From Dasyornis broadbenti (Eukaryota; Chordata; Aves; Passeriformes; Dasyornithidae), in NCBI GenBank assembly GCA_013397935.1, contig VZRN01001305.1, positions 2,455,976 to 2,519,975 of the forward strand: a DNA stretch of 64,000 nt, read 5' to 3'. The notes below the pieces were generated by a model that was not told the DNA's origin, searched no databases, and worked only from the letters and a program-made list of their open reading frames with translations. Shown piece by piece: positions 36,731-50,600 of the stretch. The position numbers and the translations under genes are program-made. Within the stretch, counting starts at the first letter, position 1. The number at the start of each line of letters is the position of its first letter.

Positions 36731-37417
36731 NNNNNNNNNNNNNNNNNNNNNNNNNNNNNNNNNNNNNNNNNNNNNNNNNNNNNNNNNNNNNNNNNNNNNN
36801 NNNNNNNNNNNNNNNNNNNNNNNNNNNNNNNNNNNNNNNNNNNNNNNNNNNNNNNNNNNNNNNNNNNNNNNNNNNNNNNNNNNNNNNNNNNNNNNNNNNN
36901 NNNNNNNNNNNNNNNNNNNNNNNNNNNNNNNNNNNNNNNNNNNNNNNNNNNNNNNNNNNNNNNNNNNNNNNNNNNNNNNNNNNNNNNNNNNNNNNNNNNN
37001 NNNNNNNNNNNNNNNNNNNNNNNNNNNNNNNNNNNNNNNNNNNNNNNNNNNNNNNNNNNNNNNNNNNNNNNNNNNNNNNNNNNNNNNNNNNNNNNNNNNN
37101 NNNNNNNNNNNNNNNNNNNNNNNNNNNNNNNNNNNNNNNNNNNNNNNNNNNNNNNNNNNNNNNNNNNNNNNNNNNNNNNNNNNNNNNNNNNNNNNNNNNN
37201 NNNNNNNNNNNNNNNNNNNNNNNNNNNNNNNNNNNNNNNNNNNNNNNNNNNNNNNNNNNNNNNNNNNNNNNNNNNNNNNNNNNNNNNNNNNNNNNNNNNN
37301 NNNNNNNNNNNNNNNNNNNNNNNNNNNNNNNNNNNNNNNNNNNNNNNNNNNNNNNNNNNNNNNNNNNNNNNNNNNNNNNNNNNNNNNNNNNNNNNNNNNN
37401 NNNNNNNNNNNNNNNNN
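36731..37417. other. Assembly gap (687 N)
   Basis: Unknown bases, immediately preceded by a T run (36717-36730). The true length and content are unknown. Two 'open frames' crossing it are artefacts. Confidence 0.99.
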
Positions 37418-40400
37418 GGGGCAGGAATATGCATTTTAATTTTTATTGCAGTCATGCACAGAGATCTGTTCCTGAGCAAGTGTCCTCCATCTCCTGCAGT
37501 AATCCCAGGTTGTGGATTGCACGTCATCTCTAGTCTTCCCTGCTCTCCTTCTGCCCAGAGAGCATGGACGTTCTGGCAGCTGCTGTTAGCTCTGGAAGTA
37601 CTGCTTTGGGTTTCTGTCCCCTGCTTAGCTGGCAATCTTCATATAGAAATGTAGCCTCTTGGCTGCTACCATTCTGTCAAATGTTAATGCAATTGGCCAG
37701 TAGGGAAAAAAAGGATAGGGAGAGGAACTGGAGAAACTCCCTCCACCACTATATAAGCCCCAACCCTTTCAGAAATCAGGGTTACATCTAGGGATTTGAG
37801 GTAGGAAGGTCAAGGGGCAGGCAGTGTGTTGGCCTAGAAGACATCACTACTGTATGAAATACCAAAACAATAATTGCATTACTGTTTGCTTTTTATATTT
37901 CTTTCCTCTTTTTTCTTTTAAGATTTGTTTGCTTGTCCTAGCAATGAATCAAAGAAAATCAGAAGGTTAAATAAGTGGCATATGTTTTTTCTTCTGTAAT
38001 TCATCAGTTTTTCCATTGCAAGAATGTCCCAGACTTTTGGAATCCATCTGTTCAGTTACAATAAACGTGGGTTTCAGCCTCCTGTTGTCATAACAATTCT
38101 CTCTGCAGGAGCAATAGGAGCTGGAGTGATTGATGAGATCTCAACTTACTATCCTCTTTCAGCCCAGGAAGAACTTAGTGCTGGGATAATTGACCCATTG
38201 TTCCAGTGCAACGTGTAGGAAATCCAGCAGATAAAAGGCACTTTGCATCTTCCAGCAGTTCTCTGGTGGAGCTGTGCTGACTCAAAGCTAGGTTTATATG
38301 GACATGGATGGGAATTCAAAATCTTGCTTCTTTATTTTAACTGACACAAAAGAAGGGGAGAAGTTGCTATAGGCAACCATAACCCCTCAAGTTTGGAAGT
38401 AACGTCTTGGGTAGTTTCTGTGGAACAAGGGAGGAGTCCCTATGGCCAGAGACCTTTTACCCCAAGGTTTAATACAGAAATCTTTTTGACTGTAGTTGTG
38501 CAAGGCAAATGGGAGCAGATGTACTCAAGAAAATATTTTATTCCAATAGTAATAGTCATATCAGACAAGAAGTGGCTGAAACATTGTGTTCTGTTTTGAC
38601 TAGTGTAACAGGAGATGATGAAGAGGCTGGAAGTCTCAGGTCCCTGTTTTGCTTATTAATTTCTTCTTTTTCTTTTGGGGTTACTTGCTTTTTCTCCAGC
38701 CCTTTGCCTTCTTGGCTATTTTATACAAAGTGTATTAACTACTCTATTATACAAAGAAGAGCTGTCAAGCCTTCATAAAGAATATCAGCTGCTCTATTCC
38801 TGGTCATTCCTCCATAAACAACAGCTAATAAAGCCCCATCACTGAAAAGGGGTGTTACTACACTGTGTAGAAGTCTCTGGGAGGTTTGATTTTGATCCCA
38901 TAATTTTGCATGGTGACACAAAGGCTAAAGGGTCATCATACAGCCTGGGCAGTAACTGTCATGGGAGAGAGAGTTTTGGCTCCTGAATTCCCCTATGTCA
39001 TTTGAGGTGGGTGTTCTACAAATCACCAGCTGGCATCACAAAGAGATACTGGCAAGCAAAGCATATCCGAAAGATGCCGTAACTAGCTATTACTCTACCA
39101 TGACCTAGAGGATCTAAAATAAAGGATTTTAGACCTAATCTCAAGTTCTGTGTCTCATTCCAAGGAGAAGTGGCCCTTCTGTGTGTCCAGTTGTGCTGGA
39201 CATCCAAACTAGTGCCAGAACTTCACAGTAAAGGTATTATTATGCCTTTCCAAAACTATTCAGCGTAGATCACTTACCTCTGCAGATATTTTGGTAGAAG
39301 CCAAAGGGGCTGCCTGTATTGATTTACTTTTGGGGCTTAGAGAGAGCTGTGGGAGTCAGAGTGAACCTTTGCTCAGTAATTTCTTGGACTCTGCAGGGGA
39401 ATGTGAGTATCTGCCTGAAGGGAGAAGGAAAACCAGGGTTTTAAGGAAGATCACAATCTGACTTCTCTTCGATCTATGAAACTAATACACTTCTTATGCA
39501 GAGCACCTCTAGCTGTGGGGTTTTTCACTTCCCGTGAAGATGTCTGGAGTGTTTTCTTTGTGGTACAGCCTGTGCAAGGTTCTGTTGATGAATTAAGTAA
39601 TGTTCAAATTTTATGTGAAAATGTGTGCAATTATCTCTCAGAGTTAAGGGGAAAGCCAACATGCCCGTCTTTGATCAAATACACATGGTTTCATTTTGCA
39701 CTCTTCTGCACATGCAAAATTGAATGTAAGTTGCACTTGTATAGAGGTTGCTGTATGCGCCATGCAATGTTTTTGATACATGAGACTGCTACATGATCAG
39801 TATGAGCTGTGAACCACTGATAACCTGCAATTTTTGACACAGAGACTAAGTACTGTGCCTTTGGAAGCATGATATGGCTGCATAAGTTTAGGTTATCATT
39901 TCCAAAGTGTGCTAATAGAAGAAATTAGTTCTTCTAAATACTGGAGAATACATCTTGGCTAGCAGAAATTCTTGAAACCGATTTCCCTTTGCAAACCACA
40001 CTCTGGTGGTTCAGACTGAAGAATGCTTTAAGCCTTTTGTCTGTAAGGTACATGTCTTATGTAGGCTTCTGTTTTAATTTACTGCACTTGTATGCAGGTT
40101 TTTCAAACTAGTCACAGTGGTCTCTTATAAATCACAAGAAATAGTCCACCCTCAATACCCTTTCCAGTCCTACCCAATGAGTCAAGGCTTGTCAAAGACC
40201 ATTTTAGAAATCTTGAATAAATCTGACATTATGTTGAGACAGCTGTTAAATATATTTCTTTTTTTCCCCCCAGGTTTCCTTTCCCTCACTATGAACAATG
40301 CAATTGGTTTAGTGCTATTTTTAGCCTAACTTTTCATTTCAGTCATATGTATTTCTACCTTCCATGCACACTTAAGTTAATTTATTCTAATATGAAAAAT

Positions 40401-43400
40401 ACTGGGAAAGTCACTAACCCCCACAAAAAGTTTTTACAAGCTGAACTGGAGGCTAGCTGTTGCTCATACACACTCCAGATGCCCAAGCCCACCGTTAAAG
40501 GAGTAAAATCAGATTTCAGGGTGCAATCTGACTCTTATGTATGTCTTCCCTCAAAACAAATGTCCCCTCAAAACAAAATCCTCAGCAGAGGTAGCTAAAC
40601 TAACCTTGTGTTTGAGGGCAATTTGCTTCAGTGTGAAGGGAGAGTGAAGTCTATGGATCTTTCTACTTGTTTAATAGGATTTTACCTAGCAGGAGATAGT
40701 AGTGGTGTTGTGGGTTTTCTGGTGTGTTTGTTTTTACTGAGGAACCTATTACATAAAACAGAAGCCTGCTCCTGTTTGTCACCCAGTCTTTCTGCTGTTG
40801 TTGGGAGAGTTAGTGCTCCTCAATTGCAGCATGAGTGGATCACCCTTAGGCTGGCAATAATGTTCTTCCCTTTTGCAGGCATCCCTTTCTACTCCTGGTT
40901 TTCCCTTGTAGGCTGGCCTGGAGGTGAGAATTTGAAACTAGCATGGTGTGCACATGGGGTGCTTACATGTAAGCTGCAGACATGCTTACAGTCTGCCAGG
41001 GGCTTGTTTCCCAGCTCCCAACCACTTGTGTTTTAAGAATGATCTGGACAGGTGCACTTCTGCATGAGGGCAGGGATGCACCTGCTGAGCTCTGGTAGTT
41101 GGGCACAGACCTGTGTTCCCCGGTGATGTGCTGGTGACCAATGCATTGCTAATGGTGACTGGTAGTGAGTTAGGAATGGGGCAAATGGGGTGGGTCACAG
41201 CAACCCGTCTGTGCTGGTAGTTAAGTGTATGGTATGGTCTGCTTTCAGCTTCTAAGTTAAGGAATAACATTATTAGCTTGGAAAAAAAGAAGTAGAGAAC
41301 TGTAACTCCTCTATTGTTGCCTTTCCAAAGGGGATTAAATAAGACAATAACTAATAAATAATATAGAGAGTTTACGGGTCTGTCTTCAATCGGAGTTTAA
41401 ACAAAGAGGTCTGGGCTTTTCAAGTGCCTTCTCAAATGTGCAGCTTTCTGGAAATACTCCTTGCCAAAACATCCCTGGCATGGCAACAGACAGTACTTCC
41501 TCCCTGAGCAGTGGTGGCCGAGCCGCGATGAGTGAGGGGAGTGATGGGGTGGTGGTGACAAACTGGTGCCGCTGCGCCGTCCCCGTCACAGCTCTGTGTG
41601 TGTGGCCAGCACCGTGTGTGTGCTCAGGGGCTGCACGTGTGTGTGGTGTGGCCCAGTGCCATGTTCTGGGACACCTGTGCCCTGACCCGCTGTAGCCCCA
41701 TCCCGCTGGCTGGAGGGCAGGCCCTGCACCCCAGCAGCAATGCCACTGGGGTGCTGGCTGGCTCCTGCATGGAGTGAAGGAACCAGGAGTGTGTCAGGCA
41801 GGCTTGACTGCTGGTCACTTGAGAGAATAAAAAAGTTAGAGAGTTAATCAAGGCTATTGGTGAGAATTAGGTTTTATGCCTACTCTGGGCATTGCCAGGG
41901 GTTCCTTCTTTTTTTTCTGTAGACCAGAGAGGGGAGCTCACCTGCTTTTTATTCACTGCCACCCTGCTCTCTGCACCAAAATGCATGCTTTCTGTAACAC
42001 ATTAGGAAGGGTGGAAGAATTAGACATTTTTCATGTTGTGTCTATGGCCCTGGCAATTATAAACTTCCTGAGATCAGAGGGAATAAATCCTTGCCAATTA
42101 GAAGGTCTTTTAATGTCAAGTTGTGACTAATAAACATCTGAGCTGCAGATGTGGTACTGGAGGTGTACCTGTTACCTTGAACTTTTCTAGCATTAATTAC
42201 TCCGATGATTGTGGGTCATGGCTATGTACCTTAGCTAAATAATGCATATTCGTTCCTTGCCCATTTGTGCAATGCAGAGATGTCAGCCGAGTTAAAAAAG
42301 GGAATTTCCATTTCAGCCATAATTTTAAGCTGCGTTTACAACTGGAAAACAATGCTGTTTGCATATTGTATGCTTTTAAAGGTGTGTTTCTGCAGCCAGC
42401 ATTACCAGAATTCAACATCTTAAATAAGGACAACTTTACCATCTGGTAAAAATGAAAAACAGAGTTCCAGTAATGCTCAAAAATACAACTTATACAGAAC
42501 TCAGGTGGGTTTGGATGCCAGTAGGTATCAAGCTCAGGCATCTGTGCTCCTATGATAAAGTTAAAATTCATTTTTCTGTGTCTAGAAACAGTTTTGAACA
42601 TAATTAGAAACTCTGGATCCTAACTCTGAAATCTGAGACTGTCTGGCATCAGTGCAGATTTTAATGACTTGACATCTCTTTGTTCACACCAGTATCCCAG
42701 GGCAAAACACCCCCATATGAGGCAGTTTTTACTCCAAATTCATATCTTAGTTTCATGGCTGTGGTAATGACAGAAGTAGTTGATTAGTAAAGGCCATCCC
42801 CTTTCTATTTCCCCTGGCCTTGTTTCTCTCTTGAATAGAGTTTATAACTTTTTTTCTTTTTTGTTTTCCCTTGGCTTTACAGTAGTACTGCATCAAACAC
42901 TACCCGTAATCTCTTGTCCTAAGCATTTCAAATGCCTTTCATGAAGCCAGGGCTTCCATGCTGTGAAACACTGACCCCACTGTGATTCCATTTGCCGTGT
43001 GGTTTCATCTCTAACAGTCCCTTGCTCTGTGATTCTGTACTGCACAGTTGTGTGTGTGTGTTGGGAGGTGACAGAGGGAACAGGGACCATTGCTTGAAAT
43101 CTGGCCTTTTCTCACTCTTAGTTTTCTCCTCATCACCCCACTCCGACTTCTTAATTGCAAAATTACCCAAAGCAACCCAGCACAACATAATGGTGCCTGT
43201 GAATAAAAACCTAACTTTTATTGATGTTAAGCATTTCTCTTACTATGCTAATGTCTGGAAAGTATTCTGCAGATAGGCCACAAATCGCTTTAGAATATTT
43301 TCTTTGTGTTATTTTGCTCTCTGCCCTGGATCAGCAAGAATATGGTTCAAATATTAATTTTATGGTGTGTTTCTCAAGAGTGGAGTATAATGTTCAATTA

Positions 43401-46400
43401 TGCATTCCATCTGCAAGGCACTGGATGCACAATCCTGCATTAAATAAAAAGCCCGACGTGTTTTAAAGAAGAAACAGAAAGAAAGGATATGGCACATAAA
43501 AGCAATGGAAGAAGAGCCTTCCGTTATGCTTGCCTTTGTGTAAAATCAGAGGGAGTTGTGTAAACCAGAGAGAAGTCAACTGTCTTAAAAACAGCGTCCG
43601 TACATGACTTAGATTATGTCATGCCATTAAAACCTTTCTGTGAGATACAAGTTTAGAAGCTGAGTGATGCCTCAGTTAAATATACTGAGACCTTATGATG
43701 CATACATTTCATACACTCGTTCCACACACCCGTATGCATGTGTGTGGGTGTTCTACTTTGATCCATGAGTTCCTTCAAGTTCTGCCTCTGGGAAGCATCC
43801 TTGCGCTGCAGGTAGTGGGAAGAAGTGCTCTAGTGCTTGCAATGGCATTCTGTCCTCCTCGAGGTTTTCCCTACAGCAGGAAAACCTGAACAAGGCTGTG
43901 GCTTCTGTCAGTGTCTGGAGACATAAAAGTATAATTATTTTGAATCCTTGTCCCCTTACTCAAAGTTGGTGATTCAGAGTGATATTTGCTTTGGAGTCAA
44001 ATGGCTATCTTTGTGTCCTTCAGCACAGTGTAAATCTCCCTGATGACACTGCCCAAGTTCCATGTGTCCTCTCGAGCACATTTGCATTTTTTTCTCGATG
44101 CTTTTTCATGGGGGCTGCGAGATCTTGGTGGCTGTGGAACTTCTCATCACAGCTGGAGCCAGGCTCAGGGCTTTCATTTAGGTAATGAGGAGGCCTAGTG
44201 AAAGGCCAGTGTTAAGCAGCAGGTCTCTGAAGCACTGCAGATTGGGGCAAGGAAATGTATGGCATGAGCTTGAAATTCAACAGGAAAGGATGTCTTCAAA
44301 GTGAGCCCTGCATAGAAAGAGATGGCTGCTCTTCAATGCAAATGCTTTGAATACCACTGAGAATGGCAGGGCATGGAGAGGGAGAAACCTGGTGGAGCCT
44401 GTTCTCTGCCCTCCCTTGGGATAGCAGCCCAAGTGCTTCTCTGCGTGGGCCCTCAACCATTCAGGTTTACTAGAAGGAGTATTTCAAGTATTCCTCCCCA
44501 GAGTGTCTGCTTTTTTCAGGAAAGCACACTGCTTCTTTCTTTGGCACCTCCCCAAGTGCTCTTGGCAAAGCTGTCAAATGTGTCATTGTAATGGGAGGCC
44601 TCTTTGCCGCGGTTTGAGCAGCAAGAGCTGGCTGGGAAGTGCGGGGCCGGTCTGAGGAGGACTGGTTGCAGAGAGCTCTCAGCGGAAATCCTTTGACTCT
44701 GGAGCTTGTTTGCTCTGGCAAACTCCCTATGCCTGTCTGGACACAAAGAGGGTTCAGGACACATGGCTTTTGTTTGGTTTTCCTGGAGGGAAGGCTTCGC
44801 TTTTCATTTGGCTGAATTTCTGGGTGGTAGGGAGAGAGAGAGAGAGTGTGTGCTTCAGGCTGTATTGATCAGTGTCTTGTGTGAGGGTGATAGTGGTGCT
44901 TTTCAGTGACCTTTTGCTTTCTGAATCAGGTATGAGTATCACAGAGGCAGGCTCTTCATGTGCCTTTGGCAATGAAATAGGGGTTAAGATACGTGAGGGA
45001 AGGTTTCTCTCATTTCTTAGCTGCAGGTGGAGATCAGATGGATGTTCTCACTCTGTAGCTCCTAACAGCCTCTAGCTCTTTTTCTACCACCTCTGGGTCT
45101 TCTGCCACAACCTCACATGGCCCTCACCCACCTGAAGAGCTCTCAAGCTGTTAGGAAGGGGAATCCATCAGAAGGTGTGGTGTGCAAAAGACCACAAGGG
45201 TTCCATGAGGAAGAATTACCTGAATGCAGGGAAAAATCAGTGTAAGAAGACAACACACAGAGTCTCTAATGTATTGTTTAAAAAGTGGTGGTGGGGAGGA
45301 ATGCTTTGACTTTGCCTTCTAGGAAGATTGATTATTTATTTGTGAAATATAATCACATGAGGCAGTGCTTGCAATTGTAGACTTTTTCTGAGAAGATAAG
45401 ACACAACATTTTGTTAATCCATGGATTATGGAGAGACTCTAGTTTTTAAAAATGCTTTGAAACAATGCCATGCATTGAATGAGAAGACACACAAACTGGA
45501 ACACAATTTAGTAGCAAGTCTGATCATTTTGTCTCCCCTAATCCGATCTGCCAGATCCTAGATCATTGCAGTATGCCTTAGAGGCCATGGGGCAGGGAAA
45601 ACCATCAACTTGAAGTTCATAATAAAGTAATGTTGCACAGGCCCTACCAGCCAGGGATTTGCTGAAAAACAAATAATCAAGAAGTGTGTTTTCAGGGGCA
45701 TCATGTGAAAGGCTGAAGGTTTGCTATTCTGAGAAGGCTGCAAATGTACAGCTTGTAAACACTGACATGAAACAGGAGTCCTGGAATTTGAGATTTATTT
45801 TCCACCAAACCACTTTTAGACTCTGGAAAAGAACTTCAAGAAATTATCAGCTTTGAGCACTGAACACCTTGAACTGAATTGCTGACCCTCTGAAGGTACA
45901 AACTGGGGAATTTCTTCACTGATTTTGTTTCACTATGGGAAATGCTCCTCCAAATTCCCAGAAGTCAGATAACAGCATGCAGTAATTGCACCTTCCTCCT
46001 TGTAATAGCTAGTGTGATTTCTCACAAGTTGCACAAGTTGCTTTAAGCACACTCCTGTTTCCCTGAGCTACACTGTGGTTTTGCTGGAAATTTGTACGTT
46101 AGATCATAGTCCCTGCTGAACCAGTGGGTGCTCCCAATGTGTTAACACTTCATCAGACAGTACAGCAAAGACAGAAAAGTAGGAAGAGATTAAATTACAC
46201 CAGGGAAAGATGTAAAAGTGCCCCATGCGTCCTGTGAAACCAGTCTAGGGAAAAAACAAGTCTCAGTAGTGCAAAGGGAAGTCAAGTAATTAAAAGGCAT
46301 TGCCCATTGGGAAGTATAATGCCTATAATAAGTCTTTGAAAATGTGTTTAGCACAATGCTTCTCACAGAATTGAATATATGGGAACTAGGCCACATTTTC

Positions 46401-46950
46401 AAATAGGCTGTAGTTTTCTTAACTATCTCACCACAAATTCATGCCTGGCAACTGCATTAGGCGTCTCCCTACCTTTCTCTTATCACAGTACTTTGCAGGT
46501 CACTGCCTGTTGGAAAGGCTGAGATTCCTGGTTTGTGCACGTGCAAGCATGGGAGCCACAGGTGCTGCAGAGCAGCATCCACCCTGCTGAGCAGCAAGAG
46601 GTGGTCTGTCTGGTCTAGCCTTATCTCCCAAAGACATTTCTAATTGTGATCTCTACCGGGTGAGGGGGATAACCTGCATCATGCTTCAGTATCCTGGCTC
46701 AATTGAAGTGTAAGTAATTCCACTCTGACTTTTTTGCAAGGTCATCCTGCAGAAGTATATTCCTTTCCAGTAGAATATTATTTCTTTCAAATGTAGAATT
46801 CATACCTCATGTATTAGTGCAGCTGCAGTATTTCAGCCTATTGGAAGAAGAACAATTTCTGTGCATGAAGACAATCAGAGTGACCCGAATCTGTGAAGTA
46901 AGTGAGGGTTATTCCTTCTAACAGCAACATCTTTGCACAGAATCTTTTAT
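37418..46950. other. Intergenic, no gene recognised
   Basis: No coding exon identified. 41500-41780 is a GC- and TG-rich pocket. 42040-42430 and 43200-43460 are AT-rich, non-repetitive and dense in TAAT/ATTA and POU-like words. Confidence 0.5.
44831..44846 (+). repeat. Short (GA)n microsatellite
   Basis: About eight GA units followed by a few TG units (TGTGTG), which continue to about 44852. Confidence 0.9.
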
Positions 46951-47655
46951 CCAGGAACCTCATGAAGTTCAGCCAGGGGAAGTGCAAATACCTGCACCTG
47001 GGGAGGAAACACCGTGGGAACTGGTACATGTTGTGGGCCACCCAGGTGGAAAGCAGCTTGGCAGAGAAAGACCTGGGGAGTCATCAATGTGTGCTTGTGG
47101 CAAAGATGATGAAATGTACCCCGGGCTGCATTAGGAGAGATATTACCAGCTGCTCCTTCTCTACTCAACGCTGGCTAGGCCTCACTATGAGTGCTGTGTC
47201 CACCTCAGGGCTCCCTAGTACTAAAGAAACATGGACACGCTGAAGGAGAGTCCAGCAAAGATGATAAAAGGACTTGAACTCTCCTCCTGTGAGAAATGGC
47301 TGAAAGAGCTGTCACTGTTCAGCATGGAGAAGTTTTGGAGAGGATCTCATTAATACCTGAAGGGAAAGTCTGTAGAACACACAGAACACATAGACAGGCT
47401 TTTTCCAGTGGTGCCTAGTGATAGGACCAGAGGCAGCGATCACAAACAGAAACACAGGAGGTACTGTGTGAACATAAAAAGGAACTCTTCTATTGTGAAA
47501 GTGAATGAGCACTGGCAGAGTTTGCCCAGAGAGGCTGTGAAGTCTCCATCCTTGGAGGCATTCAAAACATACTGGACATGGCCGTCGGCAACCAGCTCTA
47601 GGTGGTTTTTGAGCTGTGGGGTTGGACAAGGTGACCTCCAGAGGTCTCTTCCACA
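46951..47655 (+). mobile_element. CR1 LINE, 5'-truncated 3' part
   Basis: Begins at AGGAACCTCATGAAGTTCA (late ORF2), then blocks corresponding to 'CK.LHLGR', 'LAEKDLG', 'SDRTRGSDHK', 'NEHWQSLPREAVKSPSLEAF', and ends in GGTTGGACAAGGTGACCTCC and AGAGGTCTCTTCCA. Frameshifted into at least three frames, so not coding. It shares its final block with the CR1 at 34-36 kb, suggesting the same or a close subfamily. The terminal ATTCTGTG repeats are lost. Confidence 0.88.
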
Positions 47656-50600
47656 GCACCTATTTTTCAAAATGGTCCTGCTTTTTAAAACATATTTTCC
47701 TGAAGTGCTTTGAAACAAAGCCATGTGAAGAATGGGGATCCCAGCCTAGGAGTGCAATTTGACATCACATCTTATTTTATCCCCCTATTTTGACTCCCCA
47801 GCTGAGATCTGCCAGATACACTGTTCAGTCTTGACTTTATGATCTTCAGTAGCACCAGAACAAGAAAGCAGATGCCAAACAAGTAATTGTGGCAGTTTGG
47901 CTGGCTTTACCCTGGTACTCAGCATAAGGGAGGTTGTAATGCTCTCTTCAGTCCTTGATAGAAAATGGTGAGTGCTGTAGCCTGCCTGTTCTATTTGCCT
48001 TCATCTCATCTGCCTGAGGCTGCGCTTGCCTGATGTCTTATCCAGTAGCCAAAGTGTTTATTCATACTGTACAAAGTGGACAGGTGTGTTTGGTCTGTGG
48101 GGGCCTTTTTGCTGTTGCGAGTCCACCTGGACACTGAGTAGGTCCTGATTGTTGCCTGTATTGCTAGTCTGATCTTGAGAGACACCTTAGGGGATTTGTT
48201 AGGATGTTCTAGACAGAGCTAATGCATCTTGTGATCTGCAGGGCACAAATTAGGAGGCAGTCAAACCCCAGCTTCCTGCTTTAGGAACAGAGGTCTCTTC
48301 CACCCTCCTGGGTAGAGGTGAAGGGAGTTTTAGACTCTACAATCTGCATACCAGCTAAGCAAGGAAAATAGCTTCCTTCCTTCCTAACTTGGACACAGTA
48401 AAGGCAAACGCATTCTGGTGACATGATTTTTCCCTGAAGCAAAATGCTTTCAGAGCTTCACCGGCCATATGGAGCTCTGCACACACAGTTTTCCATGAAT
48501 ATTGCATTAATCCATATTCCAAGTTATGAATTGCAATCAATCCATTCTTGTGCTAACCAAGCTACAGCTGCTCCCATCTGAAAAGTCTTTTGAACTCTGC
48601 CAGACGAAATATTCCAAGTCCCGTTCCAAGGTGCAGTAATTGTCATTGTGGTTCTCAGGCTCTCATACATATTTAATTTAGAGTACATATAGAAATGTGC
48701 ATTCTGCTTATACTGAAGCTAGTGCCAATGCTTACAGTGATGTTGTCTGAAGACTAACGAAAGACCAAAATTGCTTCAATACTTATAGTATGTTGATTTC
48801 AACTCTAGTACAATTAAGCTGTATTGGTAGTAAATAATTCAAAACCCAAAGTGTATGTGCTGCATGGTAAATTAAAGGAAAGCATCTGCTGCAAAGTTTC
48901 AGGCCTTCCTGAAAAGTATCTGGCCTTCCTCTGTATTTGTGGTGTTCAGAGCTAGGAGACAGCTTTGCCCTCTTGCAAACATAGAAGCCATTTTTTTGTG
49001 GACACGAGAACAAGCATTCAAGTTTTCTGGTGGTTCCTATGTAGTCCGGTTCTGTCTTGGCTTGTTGCAAGGAAAGAACATCACTTCAGATGTGTAAGCT
49101 CTGGTGGTCTCACAGGGGATTCAAACAGCTATTTTTATTTAGCGTTCTAGGGATTTAAATTTTTTTTCTATGTTAATATTAGTGAATTATATTTAAACTC
49201 TCTAATAAAAAACAACATTTTGATGATGTAATGTGGGAATTCTCTTCCATTTCAGTGAATGGGGACAATATTATGTTATTCGTATTGAATCCTCTTTCAT
49301 GCAGATGGGGACAGCAGGATTTGTTCACTTTATGTTTGGTGTTAACAGTTGAGTTAAGACCAGACTTTTCAATTTTTAGGCCACTTCTTGGGATTGTCTA
49401 AGAACTAGTTGTTTAGCATTAATTTGAAAAGAAATTCTTAGTACCTTGTGGTTGTTTCTTGGTGAACTTGTGCAGAGGTATGAAAACTATTGAGCCTCAT
49501 CATGTTTTGCCAGTAATACTTATTTCTCAGCTAGTGGGACTGTAAAGCAGTTTTATTCATTTTTGTACAATACAAGAGTTTAAAAATGAGCAATGCAGGG
49601 ATTTTATAGGGATTCAAAACTCAGTATTCACTCGCCTCTTCTTCATTGCCTTTGCATTTCTGTGTATGTAGAACTTTTGATATATGTACACAGAGATATA
49701 TAAAATCATGCAGATTTCATTAAAAAAAATTGCAAAATGAAAATTGCCCAATCAAACATTTACAGGGTAGTTGTTCTGGGAACTGCCATTCCCCACTGGA
49801 GACCAGGGGACGAATGCTGAGCAGCTCCCTTGGTCATGCTGTAGCTGAGCTCCTGCTCACGTGGGGATGGGGAATGGGGATGGCACTGGGACAGAGGTGC
49901 CAGTAGACTGTCGTCAGGCAGAGGTGCACGTCCTGCATTTCTGGTGGGTTTGAAGGTGCCTTGGTGTTCACGTGATTCTGAAACTCTTAGAAGCATCTGA
50001 GGACTGTCCTGAAGGTCAGATCTGAAATGCTTATTATGCAAAATTCCTGAGGAAAGGATATTTAGCTCCTGGCATTCCTACCCTGTTTCTGCTCCTCAAA
50101 TTCCTTTGGATGCTCTCAGGAAGGACAGTCCATTTGATGCGAAATGCTGAGACAACAGGCATTTTATGTTTAATCATAAAATGACATTTCTAACCATATA
50201 TTTGTGATTAAGCCATTGTTTTTATTAGTCACAAGGGATAATTGCATCCAGAAATTCCCAAAGAAAATATTTTACTGGGGAAACAATATTACACTGATGT
50301 TTCAATTATATGAGTAATTTTCTAGCATAGATCAGCAATAAACTTCCCTAAAGGGCTTGTTAAACAGGAAGCAGGAAAATGGAGATGAGGTAGTTGCCAG
50401 ACATTAGTGTGTCTAGTGCTTGTGTGTCAGTTCATGCCTTTGCTCTTTTTGTCTTTTAGGCAACGTCAAGCAGTTGGCAAAATCCCATGTCACAGGTCTG
50501 TCACAACAGATATGCATGGGAAGGCATTTTTTCTGGAGAAAGGAGACTACTGGGGCTTGGGCCTGTAAGTAACGAGTCCCTGATTCCCACCCTGTTCAAG

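Noticed and set aside
36670..37654. Frames of 316-321 codons
   Set aside because: They consist mostly of unknown residues across the N gap.
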